Positions 24,701 to 36,779 of a stretch of DNA of 64,000 nt are shown one piece after another. The DNA lies in NCBI GenBank assembly GCA_008973525.1, contig WACJ01000260.1:186001-250000 (forward strand), written 5' to 3'. A program made the translations under genes and the position numbers. Each line of letters starts with the position of its first letter. Within the stretch, counting starts at the first letter, position 1. This DNA is from Stenopsyche tienmushanensis. Lineage: Eukaryota > Arthropoda > Insecta > Trichoptera > Stenopsychidae. The notes under the pieces are model-generated. The model worked only from the letters and a program-made list of their open reading frames with translations, was not told the DNA's origin and did no database searches.

Positions 24701-27700
24701 GGATCCGACAAAACGACCTTTAGGATCCTTTGAGTAGACATTTAGACAAGAAACTTCAAAACCCGTCCTTACTACTCAATAGAAGGAGACTATTTTTAAG
24801 AGGGTGTATCGACATAACTTATGGGAACGTCTAATATATAGTATATACTCACCATAGAAAACACTGTGATGTATAATCATTGTCAAAGTTTATATTCAAC
24901 TTATCAATTCCAAAGGTGGATTCTGTAATTGTAACTCCCTAAACAAAACATGAATAGCAATTCTCATTGTATAATACAACCAATTTAGTGTAGAATTTAC
25001 TCACTCTATTGTCATTTTCCTCACAATTGCGTCCAATCTCTACCTTATATTTGTAAATCTTTCCATATTCAACATGTTTACAAATCGATCCTTCAATATT
25101 TGAATTCGTTGAATTGTCGCAGTCAGAATAATAGGATAAATTAGTGCACTCGTCTGAATTGTCTTCGAAGCCAAACGATGATGTGAAATGATCATAACCA
25201 CTCTTAATTAGAGTTTGAATGTTAGAATTGTTCTTCCACAATTCTGCCACAAAAATACTGCTAGGGAATAAACCCTGTATTTTATCATATTCTGGCTTAA
25301 CGTCATTCGTAACTGCAAATATTATCTTGAACTGAAATTAATATTTTGAATTTATTATGGCATCGATTAAAATGTGAGTTCGAAAATGATCATATAATCG
25401 AAATAATTACCTTTTCTGCTAAAAGATCTTTTAAGATTTGCTCCAGTGGAATATTTAAATTTTGATTCAGTTTTCCATTATCTAAAAGACACTTTCTTCC
25501 ATTCGATTTGCGATCTTTCAAAGAAAAACAGAAGAGAAAAACATGAAATTCTAAATAATTTAATCAACGTCAATTATGCTTTTGACATTTTATTTTATAC
25601 CTAATTCACCGAACGGGTTCAAATGACCATCCGTCACTACAACTATAAACTTTCTGGATGTTCTATTCCACTTGATGATATCTCTACAGATTAGAATCTG
25701 ATCGAATAAATCCAGACCGAATTGCGAATTGTTTTGTGATGCAATTCTTACCGTTCTATTAATTTTGTTTTGCACTTTCATAATATTAGAGGTAAAGTCG
25801 AGAAGGTGAGAAAATTTGTATGGAGGATATTCACAATTATTTTGCCCACAATCTACGTTTAACAAATCATTTATTAATGGCTTTCTTAAAAAGGTGCCAT
25901 ACCCGTATCTGAAAAACACAGAAACATTTTTTTCAGTAATTTTCACAATTTTGAGGTAAAAAAATCAAAGCTTCATGTGTCAAGTAGATGAGATGGATCA
26001 GGGAAGTCATGGACATGTGCCTTAAAGTTTTAATGTGGTACAAAGTTCTTTGAGCTATTTTTTGACATCATAGTGATGATGGTGAAATTCAATAATAATA
26101 GAATGTAAATAAAAAACAAATAATCTTGCCTGAAATTAGATGCGTGTTGTTCGTCGATTGAAAATGAAGGAAAATCCTTTTGAATCGATTCTGAGGCATC
26201 CATCAATAAATAAAAATCCGTTGGATGAATTTTTTTAGGCGAATACTCAAACGAAACCCTATGCGGTGTCTCTGAAATGTTTGGAAAAATTGGAACATAA
26301 ATGAATTATTAATGTAAATTCCCACTAAGAGCAATAATCAAGTATATCAAAAGTCGTTAAAACACATTCCCGTCGGATCACGCATATGTGTGTCTTTCGG
26401 GCACTATCGATATATGCGAGAAACGCAATTATGCATATTTGGGCATGTGATTCTGAATGCTTTTAAAACACGATAAACATTTAGATAAAAAGTTCGTAGG
26501 ATATGATTTGTCGTAGAACAGGAACACAAAATAAAATCCCGGCAATTTGACTATCCGGCACGACTTGATTCGTACGTATCTCCTAATTTAGGGTATTCAA
26601 CCGTAAGAGAGGATGATCGCAAGGTTGCGAGCGCATTCCAGTGAAGAGAGCACTCTTGTACTTTAATCTCGGATAGAGACAGAGACAGATAGAGAGAACG
26701 TAGCGCAGTTCTTTCTTGATTGCAGCACAAAAGAAGAACAGCTGAAAATACTTCCTATTAAAGGAACATGTAAAGGGGAGGATGTTTATATCATTTTTAA
26801 AGCGATTTACCATCACCACATAGTAGCGCTATTATATGTGATCTGAGCAGATTTAATTCGCCAGATTAACAGCGACATCTTTCGTCTCTCTTCATGTGCA
26901 ATGTGTTATTTTAACAGCGCCATCTCTTGTGGCCCTGCGGAGACATTGCACCTGCATACCGACCGATTGCTTCTTGCGCATGCACCGTTGCCGGTTGGGT
27001 AGTGACGTGTGGTCGGTTAACCTTGGCTGCGGAAGGTCGTCCCTCCTGCAGCCAGATCTCTCTCTCTCTCTCTTATGTGGAATAAATAGTTATTTAGAGA
27101 AGAGAGTCTTTATATTCGACGCCCGTATATTCCCATCCATTCGTTCAGCAACATCACGACCCGATAAAAGAACGGACCCTTGCGTTAGCGCGGTCAACTT
27201 TTAAATTTTGAGAATATAATGAAAATTATGTTCAAAATAAGGAATGGCTATTAAAACTAGCATTTTTGACAGATTTAACTTCTAAATTAATTTTGAATTA
27301 CAAGGAAAATTCAAAACCATTATTGATATGGATTTCACCCATTTTTATAATTTAAAAGATGAGATTGGTGAAAACGTAGATTTATATAATTACGAATAAT
27401 ATATTGTTGTATTGGAGAAAATATTGGATCAATTCGAGATTTGCAGATTTTAAAAAGCTTAATGCAGCTTCATATTATCACCGTCGAACATGAACGAAGA
27501 AAATGTGCAAAGCCTTGCTCAAGATATAGCAATGCCATTTTCATAGGACAATTGTGAGGTTGAATTGCATTTAATCGAATTGCAAATTGATATCATGCTA
27601 TGACAATTCAACTCTTCTCATATATGGAGGGCGATGAATCCAGAAAAATATTCAAATTTGAAAGACGTTTATCTCAGAATTTCATCATGCTTTGGAAGTA

Positions 27701-30700
27701 TTATATAAAATCCAAACTTCGAACTCATTTGACAGATGAATAATATGGATATTAGAAGTGGATCTCGAGACAATTTTAAATTGAAAAGTAGCTCCCAAGA
27801 CATTTTTTCTAAAATTGCAAATATGCCCCGCATCAGATGAAAGGCAATGCTTTGCGTATCCCGACGGGAATGTGTTAATATCACTTATTAAATACAGACC
27901 AACTCCATAGTACGAATTTCTAAGAAAATGATTTTTTATATGGCGGTGTCCCATTGCCTTCCATATGTAATTAAATTAAGATGGTATAACTTAAGTAATA
28001 ATATTAGATAACCTTGCATCCTCTGATTCTCAAAATTATTAATATTTAAGGGCTAAATCGACAAAATAATGATTATACGTACTTTTTATTTCTTCAGAAC
28101 CAACGGCGAAATAAGTAGATAAATTTGTAAAAGGGCAAGGATCCTCATATTTTCTATCCATCTTGTAGCAACGAATGCACGACTTCATTTTTGAGCATAT
28201 GATTGGCAACGAGTGAGAACAATCGCTTCCTTCCCAATCGTCCTCGCATATACATATACCTTCTTCACACATTCCCCTTGAAGGGCCGCCACAAATCAAT
28301 CCATTATTCCTGAAAAACCGTATTATATACGTTCAATTATTTATATCGAACTGTCTTTTCGTTTCGAAGATTAACCTACCTATCTACGGGACATATTGGA
28401 TGTTCGCAATAGTGTCCCTCATATCCTTCATTACAACTACAGGTTCCATCAATACATTCTCCTAGACCTGAACAGATATCTATCATTCCAAAATTCCTGC
28501 AAATTGGATCATCGTCGTCGTATTCGTCTTCATCATCTTCATCATCTTCATTTAATTCATCTGGGCTGGAATAGGTTTGGTGGTTAAGATTAACAAACAG
28601 AGATTATCATAGCATAAAAGGGTATTAAAAGATGAATAGAGAATAATTGGATGGTTGATAGTGTCGATATACACCTAGTAAAAGAACAATCTTCTCCTTT
28701 CCAATTTCCTTCGCATACACATGTCCCTTCTTCGCACGTTCCTCTTGAAGGACCGCCACAAATCAAACCATCACTAATGAAGAAAAATCATATAATATAT
28801 AAAAAAAAGTTATTAAATTGTAGTATTAATTAGTTTTATAATTTCAAGAGAGATATGAATCTACCTATCTGTGGGACATATCGAATATTCGCAATACTGT
28901 CCTGTATATCCTTCATTACAACTACAGTTTCCATTAATACAATCGCCTAGGCCTGAACACACTTCTATCCCTTCTAGGTCTCTGCAGTTTGAATTTTCAT
29001 ATCCATCGTGTTCATTTAATTCATCAAACCTGAAATGTCATTTTAAAAAATAATGATAATGAAATTCAATTGGATCGCAAGATCCACGGAATTTAATCTG
29101 GCCGTAAATTACACTTACCATTGAAAACACTGTGATATATCGTCACTATCAAAGTTTAATACGAACTTATCAATTCCGAAAGTGGATTCTGCGATTGTTA
29201 TTTCCTAAACAAAGTATCGATTGTAATTCTCATAGAAGAATACAATATATTCTGTATATTCTCACCTTATTGTCATCGTATGCACAGTAGTTTTCAATTT
29301 CCACAGTATATTCGTATATCTTTCCATATTCAACGTTTTCACAGACTGATCTATCAATACTTGAATTCGTTGAATTGTGGCAATCAGAATAATAGGATAA
29401 ATTAATGCAATCAACAAAAGTCTCTTCGAAGTCAAACGATGATGTGAAATGATCATAACCACTCGTTATTACATTTTGGAAGTTGGAATTGTTCTTCCAC
29501 AATTCTGCCACAACAATATTTATAGGAAAGCTGATCTGTATTTCGTCATATTCTGGTTTAACGTTATCCGTCACGGCAAATATTATCTTGAACTGAAATT
29601 AAGAGTTTGAATTTTGATTTTTTTCTAACATCGATAATAACTTAATCTTAATAATCACCTTTTCTGTAAAAGTATCTTTTAAGATTTGTTCCAGTGAGTT
29701 ATTTGAATTTTCATGATATTCGTCAGCTTTTCGAAAAATATATAAATCAATATTAAGATCTAAATATTATATATGTACAATTAAATTCAATATATTTTTG
29801 CTGATACCTAATTCATCAAATTGGTTCATATAGCCATCCGTCACTACAATTATAAACTTTCTGGATGTTCGTCTCCATTTGATGACATCTTTAGAGTTTA
29901 GAATCTGATCGAATATATCCAGACCAGATTTAGAAGTATTTTGTGATGTTATTCTTGCGCCTTTATCCATTTCGTTTTGTAGCTCCGTAATATTAGAGGT
30001 AAAGTCGAGAAGATGAGAAAAGGTATATGAGGGATTTTCACAATTATTTTGCTCACAATCCAATTTTAACGAATCATTTAGTAATGGTTCTCTTAGAAAA
30101 CTGCCATATCCGTATCTGAAAAAAAATAAGATCATCTTTACGATTGAAAGTAGAAAATTTGAATACATGTTATAAGTAAAAATGAAGAAATCTACCAACT
30201 GTCAAAAAATATATAATACAAAGCTCTGTTATTTATAATTGTAAAGTGGTTCTTATATTATTAGTATGAGAGGCAGCGTCCGAATTTTTAAGCTCATTTC
30301 TATAAAGCTAATTCTTGTTTCAGCTTTCAACGTTGCGAACATTAATAAACATTTTCAAAACCTGAATATTTACATAGCTGCTTTTTAGTCTACAAGTAGC
30401 CTACGTCAACTATTATTAAATAAGCGTCATCTACTTTCGATTAAAGGTGGCTAAGATTTTGATAGACGTGGCTAAAGTTGTAACACTGGAACTTGATTGT
30501 AAGTATTGCAACTTTCAAAACTTTGCAGCATTAAGTACTTATAATATTAATTATAAGCAGCAATGACAGACTTTAAGTCTTGTAGGTATAAGACATTTAT
30601 ATTATATTTATTTACAGATCTCAAAAATTTTTATAGATGTCAGCATCAACATCATCACGATAGACTGCCGTTTTGTTTATTTGCAATATCAAAACAACTA

Positions 30701-33464
30701 AATGAAAAATAAACAACTTTATACTGATAATTTTATCACCTCCCGTACTATTATATCAGGTCAGTCCAAAAGTTCGTGCGCATTTTTGGGAGATTAATTA
30801 ACACTGTTTGGAAACAAAATTTCAATGATATTCACAAATCGCGGGCATTTTTAATCAATTCTAAGCTTAAACGATACTGCCAACATCTGCATTAATAATT
30901 TGATTTGGTTCTAGCAGTTCATAATAAATCACATCAAGCATATCCCACTAAATTTTTAAAAGTTTATCTTTAGGACGTAAATACACCATTGCTGTTGGAA
31001 TTGGCTGCTTATCTTTATTTGTCCACTGTCTTTTTCTTGTGACGTTATGATAAATAACCAATTTTTCGTCACCTGTTACCAAAAGGTCAAAAAATGACTC
31101 TCTTTCGAAGCGCAATTAAAGAGAAGTGCAGATGTGTATTGAAGTGCAAGGGGTACTCACTTTCCAGGCTTGGATACTTTCTCAGTCTCCTTTAAATGAC
31201 GAATTAAATCATTTCTGCGATCTAATTCAATGTCACTTGTGGTTCTGATTCCACAAGATTTTTAAGAACATCGTTATCAAAATTAATAGGATGTCCTGAA
31301 CGGAGTCCAAATTTTCAAACATTTTAAACCATTTCTGGGCAGTTCTTACATTGATAGTATATTCAACATGTACACAATTATTTTCATCGCTTCAAATCTG
31401 GTAGATTTGCCAGATAGATTTCGAAATCTAATGTTAAATTGTATTTTATTTACACTATTTAAATTTTTCTCAAAAATGCGCACGAACTTTTGGACTGACC
31501 TGTTATAAAGATACATTTGTTTTTCTTTGAATCTAATTTTATTAGTATTAGGTCAGAGCCGTAATAAGGGTATGAAGCGCCCGTTGCAAGCATTTAACTT
31601 CCGTCACTCCCCCCCCCCTCTGAAATCTATTACATATATATAAAACTAATAATATTTTTATGTATGTTTTAAAATACTATACAAACATAGTCCCAAAAGT
31701 ACCCGACCTAACGTATAGTTGGCGATTACTGTTTAAAAAAAATTACTATGATAGAAAATGACTAGATGCTACGTTGCTTCCGTGATCGTATAGATTATAG
31801 AAAATGCCGCAAAAAGCCCTAAAAGAGGACGAAGCGGCGCCACAGAGTTTGTGTGTCCAATCGGTCCGCTTTTCGGATCGCTGATATGACGAATGAGCGC
31901 CTCGCGATCGGGTCAGATCGCAACGATTACAAACTCACATTATGAAACCAAGTTGTCCGAAGAAAACTTAATATCTATTATTAAAAAAAATCATGTGCAA
32001 CTCTTGACTAGGTCGGTACGTTTTACGTTTTGCGCCCCAAGCTGCGCCCGTGGTGTTCGCCTGGTTTGCCATGCTCTTGTTACGGCCCTGGAATTCGTTA
32101 TCAGGGACAAAAACAAATCACTCAATAAGTTCGTAGGATTTGCAAAAAAAATACTCAAAACGAAGAAGAAAAAAGTTTCTGCGAACTTATTTAGTGATGT
32201 ATTAATTTGCGTATAAAAATCTTGCCTGAAATTTGATTCATTTTGTTCGTCGATCAAAAATGTAGGAAAATCCCTTTGAATCGATTCTGAAGCATCCACC
32301 AATATATAAAAATCCGTAGGGTAGAATTTGGTAGGTCGATATTTAAACGAAATTTTACGCGGCGCTTCTGAAATGTTATCATTGAAACATAAATCATTTG
32401 GAAAAACATATTCAATATTTAAACACCGATTTAATTTAAGGCACAGAACATACCTAAAGATCCTGTAATGAATGCATTTTTCAGGTCAAGTTGAATCGGG
32501 CTTTTATCCATGTCGTCCATGTTCATAAAATTGGCATTCATTTCTATTCGCGTGGAATTATCAATTAGTATATTGATACAACCCACCTCAATCAATCTGA
32601 AACGCAAATATGTAGTCTTAATAAGAGATTTTTTTCATATAGTATTTCCATATTTTATTGGCGTTACCCTTTCTTAGTGCTGCAGATTTTATTTTCGACA
32701 CACCAGGAACATTCACTTTTCAATAGACACAAATCGCAATCTTTTTCAGATTCGCAATCGCTGCCATCTTAAACCATAATTTTATTATCATGATAAAGAG
32801 ATCACAATTTCAATACAATCAATGATATAAGTATTAACATTATAAAACAAAGATTTCGTACACGTTCTGTATATATTTGAAAACATATTTTTTAACACTT
32901 TACCGACCGCACAATGCCGAAATAAAATTACGTCAATCGTGCAGATTGTTCACAACTAATAGTATATTTGCACGATATTTAAAATTTGTATTGTGTGTTT
33001 AATTTTTGAATTTATTTTAAATTTACTTAACGATCCTGGTTCGATAGAATGCATCAAATTTGGTATTGGTTCCATGTCCTCCGAATCATCGGTAATCATT
33101 ACCATTTGTGTGGAATCATCTAGTAGTAAATTTGTACAACCCTCTTCAATCAATCTGAGACACAAATAGTATAATTATGCATTAAACTATAGTAATATGA
33201 TATGCAATAAAATAATATTCGTGATACCCATTCTTAGTGATGCAGATATTCTTTTCTTCGCACCAAGAGCATTCACTTTTTAAAAGACACGAAGTGCTTT
33301 CATTTTCAGATCCGCAATCACTCTCATCTGAAAACATATTTGTCTCGTCGTAAAAAACAGATTAAAATGACTAAAATCAATCATAGGAATATAACATTAC
33401 CACATTCTACTGGCTGAACTGCTAATAAATATATTGATAGAAAAATTATTGAAAAAGCCTTCAT
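21769..33464 (-). CDS. Tandem double-ectodomain beta-integrin (24 exons, about 1,381 aa)
   Basis: Twenty-four exons join without a frame break: 33464-33401, 33327-33228, 33154-33027, 32767-32668, 32596-32454, 32367-32226, 30115-29808, 29726-29659, 29592-29266, 29204-29119, 29029-28865, 28773-28675, 28565-28380, 28309-28083, then 26271-26130, 25908-25601, 25514-25411, 25331-25005, 24938-24853, 23194-23018, 22934-22827, 22689-22498, 22414-22125, 22037-21769. Order: signal peptide (MKAFSIIFLSIYLL...), two PSI/hybrid-start exon pairs, beta-I with D-A-S-E-S, hybrid end, I-EGF modules with C-G-G-P-S-R-G; then a second beta-I (D-A-S-E-S) with its own EGF set, a membrane segment, and a short tail ending ENTSMLQ. 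The first block has no membrane exon and the second no signal or PSI exon, which is why I read them as one gene. Two adjacent genes, each missing a part, is the alternative. Introns carry a mariner, hAT and LTR pieces. Confidence 0.75.
23380..24070 (+). mobile_element. hAT-related repeat in an integrin intron (family C, partner 46835-47345)
   Basis: It starts AAGGAATCCAATCCCGG and shares more than 450 bp with 46,835-47,330, including ATGAATCCCGA..ATTCGGGATTGAAATTT and CCTTTCCCTACCGGTGATG. This copy continues into a recognisable hAT dimerisation region (G-E-H-A-F-S-A-A-G-C-L-A-S-K-I, 23,965-24,015). The partner copy lacks the coding part, so it is a non-autonomous derivative of the same family. 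Confidence 0.65.
26810..27200 (+). repeat. Truncated LTR copy in the intron joining the two integrin blocks
   Basis: It matches the solo LTR at 21,030-21,480 from its GATTTACCATC..AGTAGCGCT start to GCGCGGTCAAC and lacks the last part. It lies in intron 28082-26272, between the first and second integrin ectodomain blocks, in the orientation opposite to the gene. Confidence 0.7.
27240..27670 (+). pseudogene. Decayed hAT (ZBED/GTF2IRD2-like) transposase remnant
   Basis: Plus-strand frames give L-A-F-L-T-D-L-T-S-K-L near 27,250 and, after shifts, N-C-E-V-E-L-H-L-I-E-L-Q near 27,550, matching the order of motifs in hAT-derived ZBED-type proteins (AFLTDLT..., ELIDLQ). Stops and shifts are numerous. 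It sits in the same intron as the LTR fragment. From 27,670 to 28,080 nothing is recognisable. Confidence 0.5.
30756..31503 (-). mobile_element. Deleted mariner in an integrin intron
   Basis: Long terminal inverted repeats are clear: CAGGTCAGTCCAAAAGTTCG at the left and its inverse ending GGACTGACCTG at the right, near TA on both sides. On the minus strand the interior has V-T-G-D-E-K-L-V-I-Y, R-K-R-Q-W and V-I-Y-Y-E-L-L, the mariner catalytic region. At about 747 bp it is internally deleted and frameshifted. It lies in the intron between the first two beta-I exons of the first block. Confidence 0.85.
31554..32090 (-). mobile_element. hAT MITE (CAGRGCCGTAA termini), copy 1
   Basis: The ends CAGAGCCGTAATAAGGG and TTGTTACGGCCCTG are inverted repeats, and the interior shares CAATCGGTCCGCTTTTCGG.. 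with the copy at 35,401-35,798 in opposite orientation. A convincing 8-bp duplication is not visible here. It is non-coding and sits in the same integrin intron as the mariner. Confidence 0.7.
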
Positions 33465-35150
33465 CCTTCATATATTTTATAGCTGATCAATGCTTTTTTT
33501 TATTTAACAGCAAATTTGACTTATTAAATTGGTTTCATACGGCTTCGTCATTCATTTCAAATCTGAAACATTTGCGATTTTTTAAAACATATAAAATATC
33601 CAAAGGAGAAATCGTTGTAATTAGATTAAGCTGATTTTTTTCATTGATACATGCAGCAATCAATTCAATTTTGTTATACAACTTTATCATAATCAGTCAT
33701 AACCATAAAATTTATTATCTTGATTTTCCTGCATTATAAGAAATACAGTTTAATTTTTAGCGTTATCTGTAATCATAATGAAGTAACCAAAACTTCAGAT
33801 AGGTTATTTATCGTCACAAATACTATTTATAGCAGTTTTTGCACACGCAATGTATGTTAAATATTTTCATATGAAATGACCGATTTTGTTTGATTAAAAA
33901 TAAACAGTCTATGCCAATATCAAACTGCCAATAATACAAAAAAAATGTTGTAAATTGGAAAAAAATCTTACATCGTTGTATTTATATTTAAGAGCAAAAT
34001 TTTTTATTGAATGCATATCTCACAACTGATAAATAGCTATTAATATTAATCAGATACGAATTTTAATTCAATATATTCTTTAAAATAGATACATTAACAT
34101 CAAGCAGCTTTCAAAAACGAAATAGCTCTAACTTCTAGGAAAAAAATAGCATTTTTACCATTCCAAATAATCATATCACGCTTTAATAACTTCCAAGTGA
34201 TGCCAGTATTTTAAGTGTCAAACAATTTAAACAGCAGCCACGTTTATCTAATATAAAACTCACCGATCCAATAACCAATTTACTATTTTTTGCCCAAATG
34301 TGGATGTGGATGTGAATCATCGACTTGGTACGATTAGTTCTTGTGAACGTCAGATGTCTTACTATGCGTTATGTATTGTACATCAAATTTTGCGCATTCA
34401 GATAAAAAAATCATCAGATAAAGTTGATAGTAATCAATGATATCAATTCAATTTACTTCTGTTTAGCATCAAATAAAATCAGCCGAATAAGGAAACAAAG
34501 TTTAATAAAACTATGGGCCTCTACAATATCCATTCATAAGAAAGGGTTACATCCATTTTGTGTGTATTATACATCCACCGTAATGAAGGTAGCAAAACCT
34601 GTTTGTAAAGCCTGAGCAGTTTTCCTTGGAAGGCAATAAAATTCTTCGCATGTCGTTTTCGGGCTAGGATAAAGTTCTACATGACGTCAAAGTGCGAAAA
34701 ACCCGCCAAAAACACGAACAATTTCGAGAATGAGTGGTTTCATATAATACTTCAGGTTGACCCTCCTAATTTGGCAATTAAGCGATATATGAAGCATATT
34801 CAGAAAGTAAGTGTACTAAATTTTTATATTTTTTCAGAAAAAGTGTATTTGAAAAGGTTTACAGGATTACAGAATTACCATTCCGTTCAATGCATGTGGT
34901 GAGCCGTAACACAAGCTTATTTATGCCTTCATCGAAGAACTCTCCCATCAGCTCCTTCCCCCCACTTCAGAACCTCTATCAACACCTGTTTGCCAGTTGA
35001 ACATTTAATTTCACCCATGTGTGCCTTCAGAAATGCAATAAGATTGGTTTAAAGCATCCCAACCAAATGAGTCCAAGAGCGCCTTGGTAGCTAAGACTGT
35101 GTGAAGACGGTCGTTGTCATGCAACAAGCACAGTTTTTTGAGCTTTTTTT
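33465..35150. other. Upstream flank of the double integrin, gene-free
   Basis: This is the expected promoter region of the integrin beginning at 33464. No TATA element or other site can be called with confidence. A segment at 33,815-33,905 recurs at 560-640. The remainder shows no supported gene. Confidence 0.4.
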
Positions 35151-35156
35151 AGGATC

Positions 35157-36415
35157 TTACAATATTGCGAACGGAATTGCCGGATAAGTGCGAGTACCCT
35201 CCGCAGATCTGCAAAAGTCTGCAACCGAGGCTTTTCGACGAGTGGAGAGGTAGCTGAGGATGGTTGGGTTGCAACTTGCGGTCCAGAAAACCAAAGCCAT
35301 CTTCTTCACGTGGAAGAGGCGACTGTGAATTCCGTTGCTGGCACTGGAGGGCTTCAAGGTGCCGTACGTGGAAACATTGAGATACCTTGAAGTCTGGCTG
35401 CAGGGCCGTAACTAGGGCGTGGCAATGCAGGCGCCCGCCACAATTGGGCGCAATTGGGCTTGGAGCGCAAAACGCAGAATACCGACCCGGTCGTGAGTTG
35501 CGCATGGTTTTAATTTTACTCAACTATTCTCCTATCGAGAGCTGCTCATTCGTTATATTAGCGATCCGAAAAGCGGACCGATTGAGCATACAAATCTTAT
35601 GGCCACTTCATCCTCTTTTTTATGGCCACTTCATCATAGTTTACAACAGTAACCGCCATCTATACATTAGGTCGGGTTCTTTTGGGAGTATCTTTATATA
35701 TTTGTATAATTTTAGAAAAAAAAATGGATTCCGGGGAGGTTGGGGGGCGTTAAGTTAGATATTTGCCACGGGCGCTTCATACCCTAGTTACGGCTCTGTC
35801 TGGCTGGACCGCGAATTTTGGTTGGCGGCCCACATCGAGAAGGCATCGGCGAGGGCGAGCGGGACTTCGGAGCAGCTCGCCAGATTGATGCCGAACATCA
35901 GGGAGCCGAAGACCAATAGGAGGAAACTACTGCTGTTGGTCGGGCATTCCACGATGCTGTATGCTGCGCCCATCTGGGCGGACGCCATGCGCGTCACGGC
36001 ATACAGGCGGAAGATGGCGATAGTGCAAAGAAGGTGTGCTCTGCGCAGTATCCAAGAACGCGATGTTGGTGATTGCCGGGACTACTCCCGTTAACTTGTT
36101 GGCGATCGAGCGCAAAGCTCGATACGCCGGGACAAAGAAACGGGAAGCAAGGAAGACAACCATAGCCGAATGGCAGATACGATGGGACGCTACAGTCGGG
36201 TAGGAGGACTCACACCCTGCTGCCCGATGTAAGGAAGTGGAGTGAAAAGAGACACGGACGACTGAGCTACCATCTGACTCAGCTCCTCAGTGCGCACGGC
36301 TGCTTCGGAGCCTATCTGAATCGGATAGGCAAAGAGGCAACCATTGAGTGCCATCACTGCATGGCTGAGGTGAATGACGCAGACCATACGTTGTTAGCTC
36401 AGAAAATCCTCACCT
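35157..36415 (+). pseudogene. R1-like retrotransposon 3' fragment, split by a hAT MITE
   Basis: The plus strand encodes the end of an R1-clade reverse transcriptase ORF: V-P-Y-V-E-T-L-R-Y-L (35,360-35,390), then after the MITE H-I-E-K-A-S-A-R-A-S, L-A-R-L-M-P-N-I, and the C-terminal zinc-binding-like region H-L-T-Q-L-L-S..G-C-F-G-A-Y-L with C-x-x-C...H (36,270-36,390). Frameshifts interrupt it and the RT core is absent. The MITE at 35,401-35,798 breaks the frame exactly at its target site. Confidence 0.75.
35401..35798 (+). mobile_element. hAT MITE copy 2 with perfect 8-bp target duplication
   Basis: The 398-bp element starts CAGGGCCGTAACTAGGG and ends CCCTAGTTACGGCTCTG, flanked by TCTGGCTG on both sides (35393-35400 and 35799-35806). 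Removing it and one duplicate restores the R1-like reading frame. It is therefore younger than the retrotransposon fragment it disrupts. Confidence 0.92.
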
Positions 36416-36779
36416 TCCAATTCAAATGACTTCAAGCTAAGCGGATCATAGCAGGTGGCTCGCACTTGGCTGGATTTCTCAACGACATATTTCATGCAAC
36501 CGAATATTATAGCATTAGTTTACATACTACCGTATTTCTGTGATGCTCGCTCTATCAGGAGATTTCCTTCTACCACTCAATATTACCAGCCTACAAAAAA
36601 CAGCCCGTTATGATTACAGTACACTTACTTTCCGAACATGCTTCGTAAAAAGTAACGTTATCGTTGCAAAGTGAAATTCTATATTTGCCTCTAATCAAGG
36701 CCGTCTGCTTGTTGTTCCTCTTGTCCTTGTTTTATTTCTAAAGTTTCCTGGCTCTGAACTGGTAAGGTTTTTTACGTTT

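Noticed and set aside
22125..28083. Reading the two integrin blocks as two complete separate genes
   Set aside because: No membrane or tail exon was found after 28,083 and no signal/PSI exon before 26,271, while the phases join exactly. It is kept as an alternative in the gene entry but not as the main call.
31893..32302. Plus- and minus-strand frames of about 105 codons
   Set aside because: They span a hAT MITE and an integrin exon end; only the integrin part is coding.
35149..35523. 124-codon minus-strand open frame
   Set aside because: It crosses the exact boundary between the R1-like fragment and a hAT MITE and is antisense to recognisable RT peptides.
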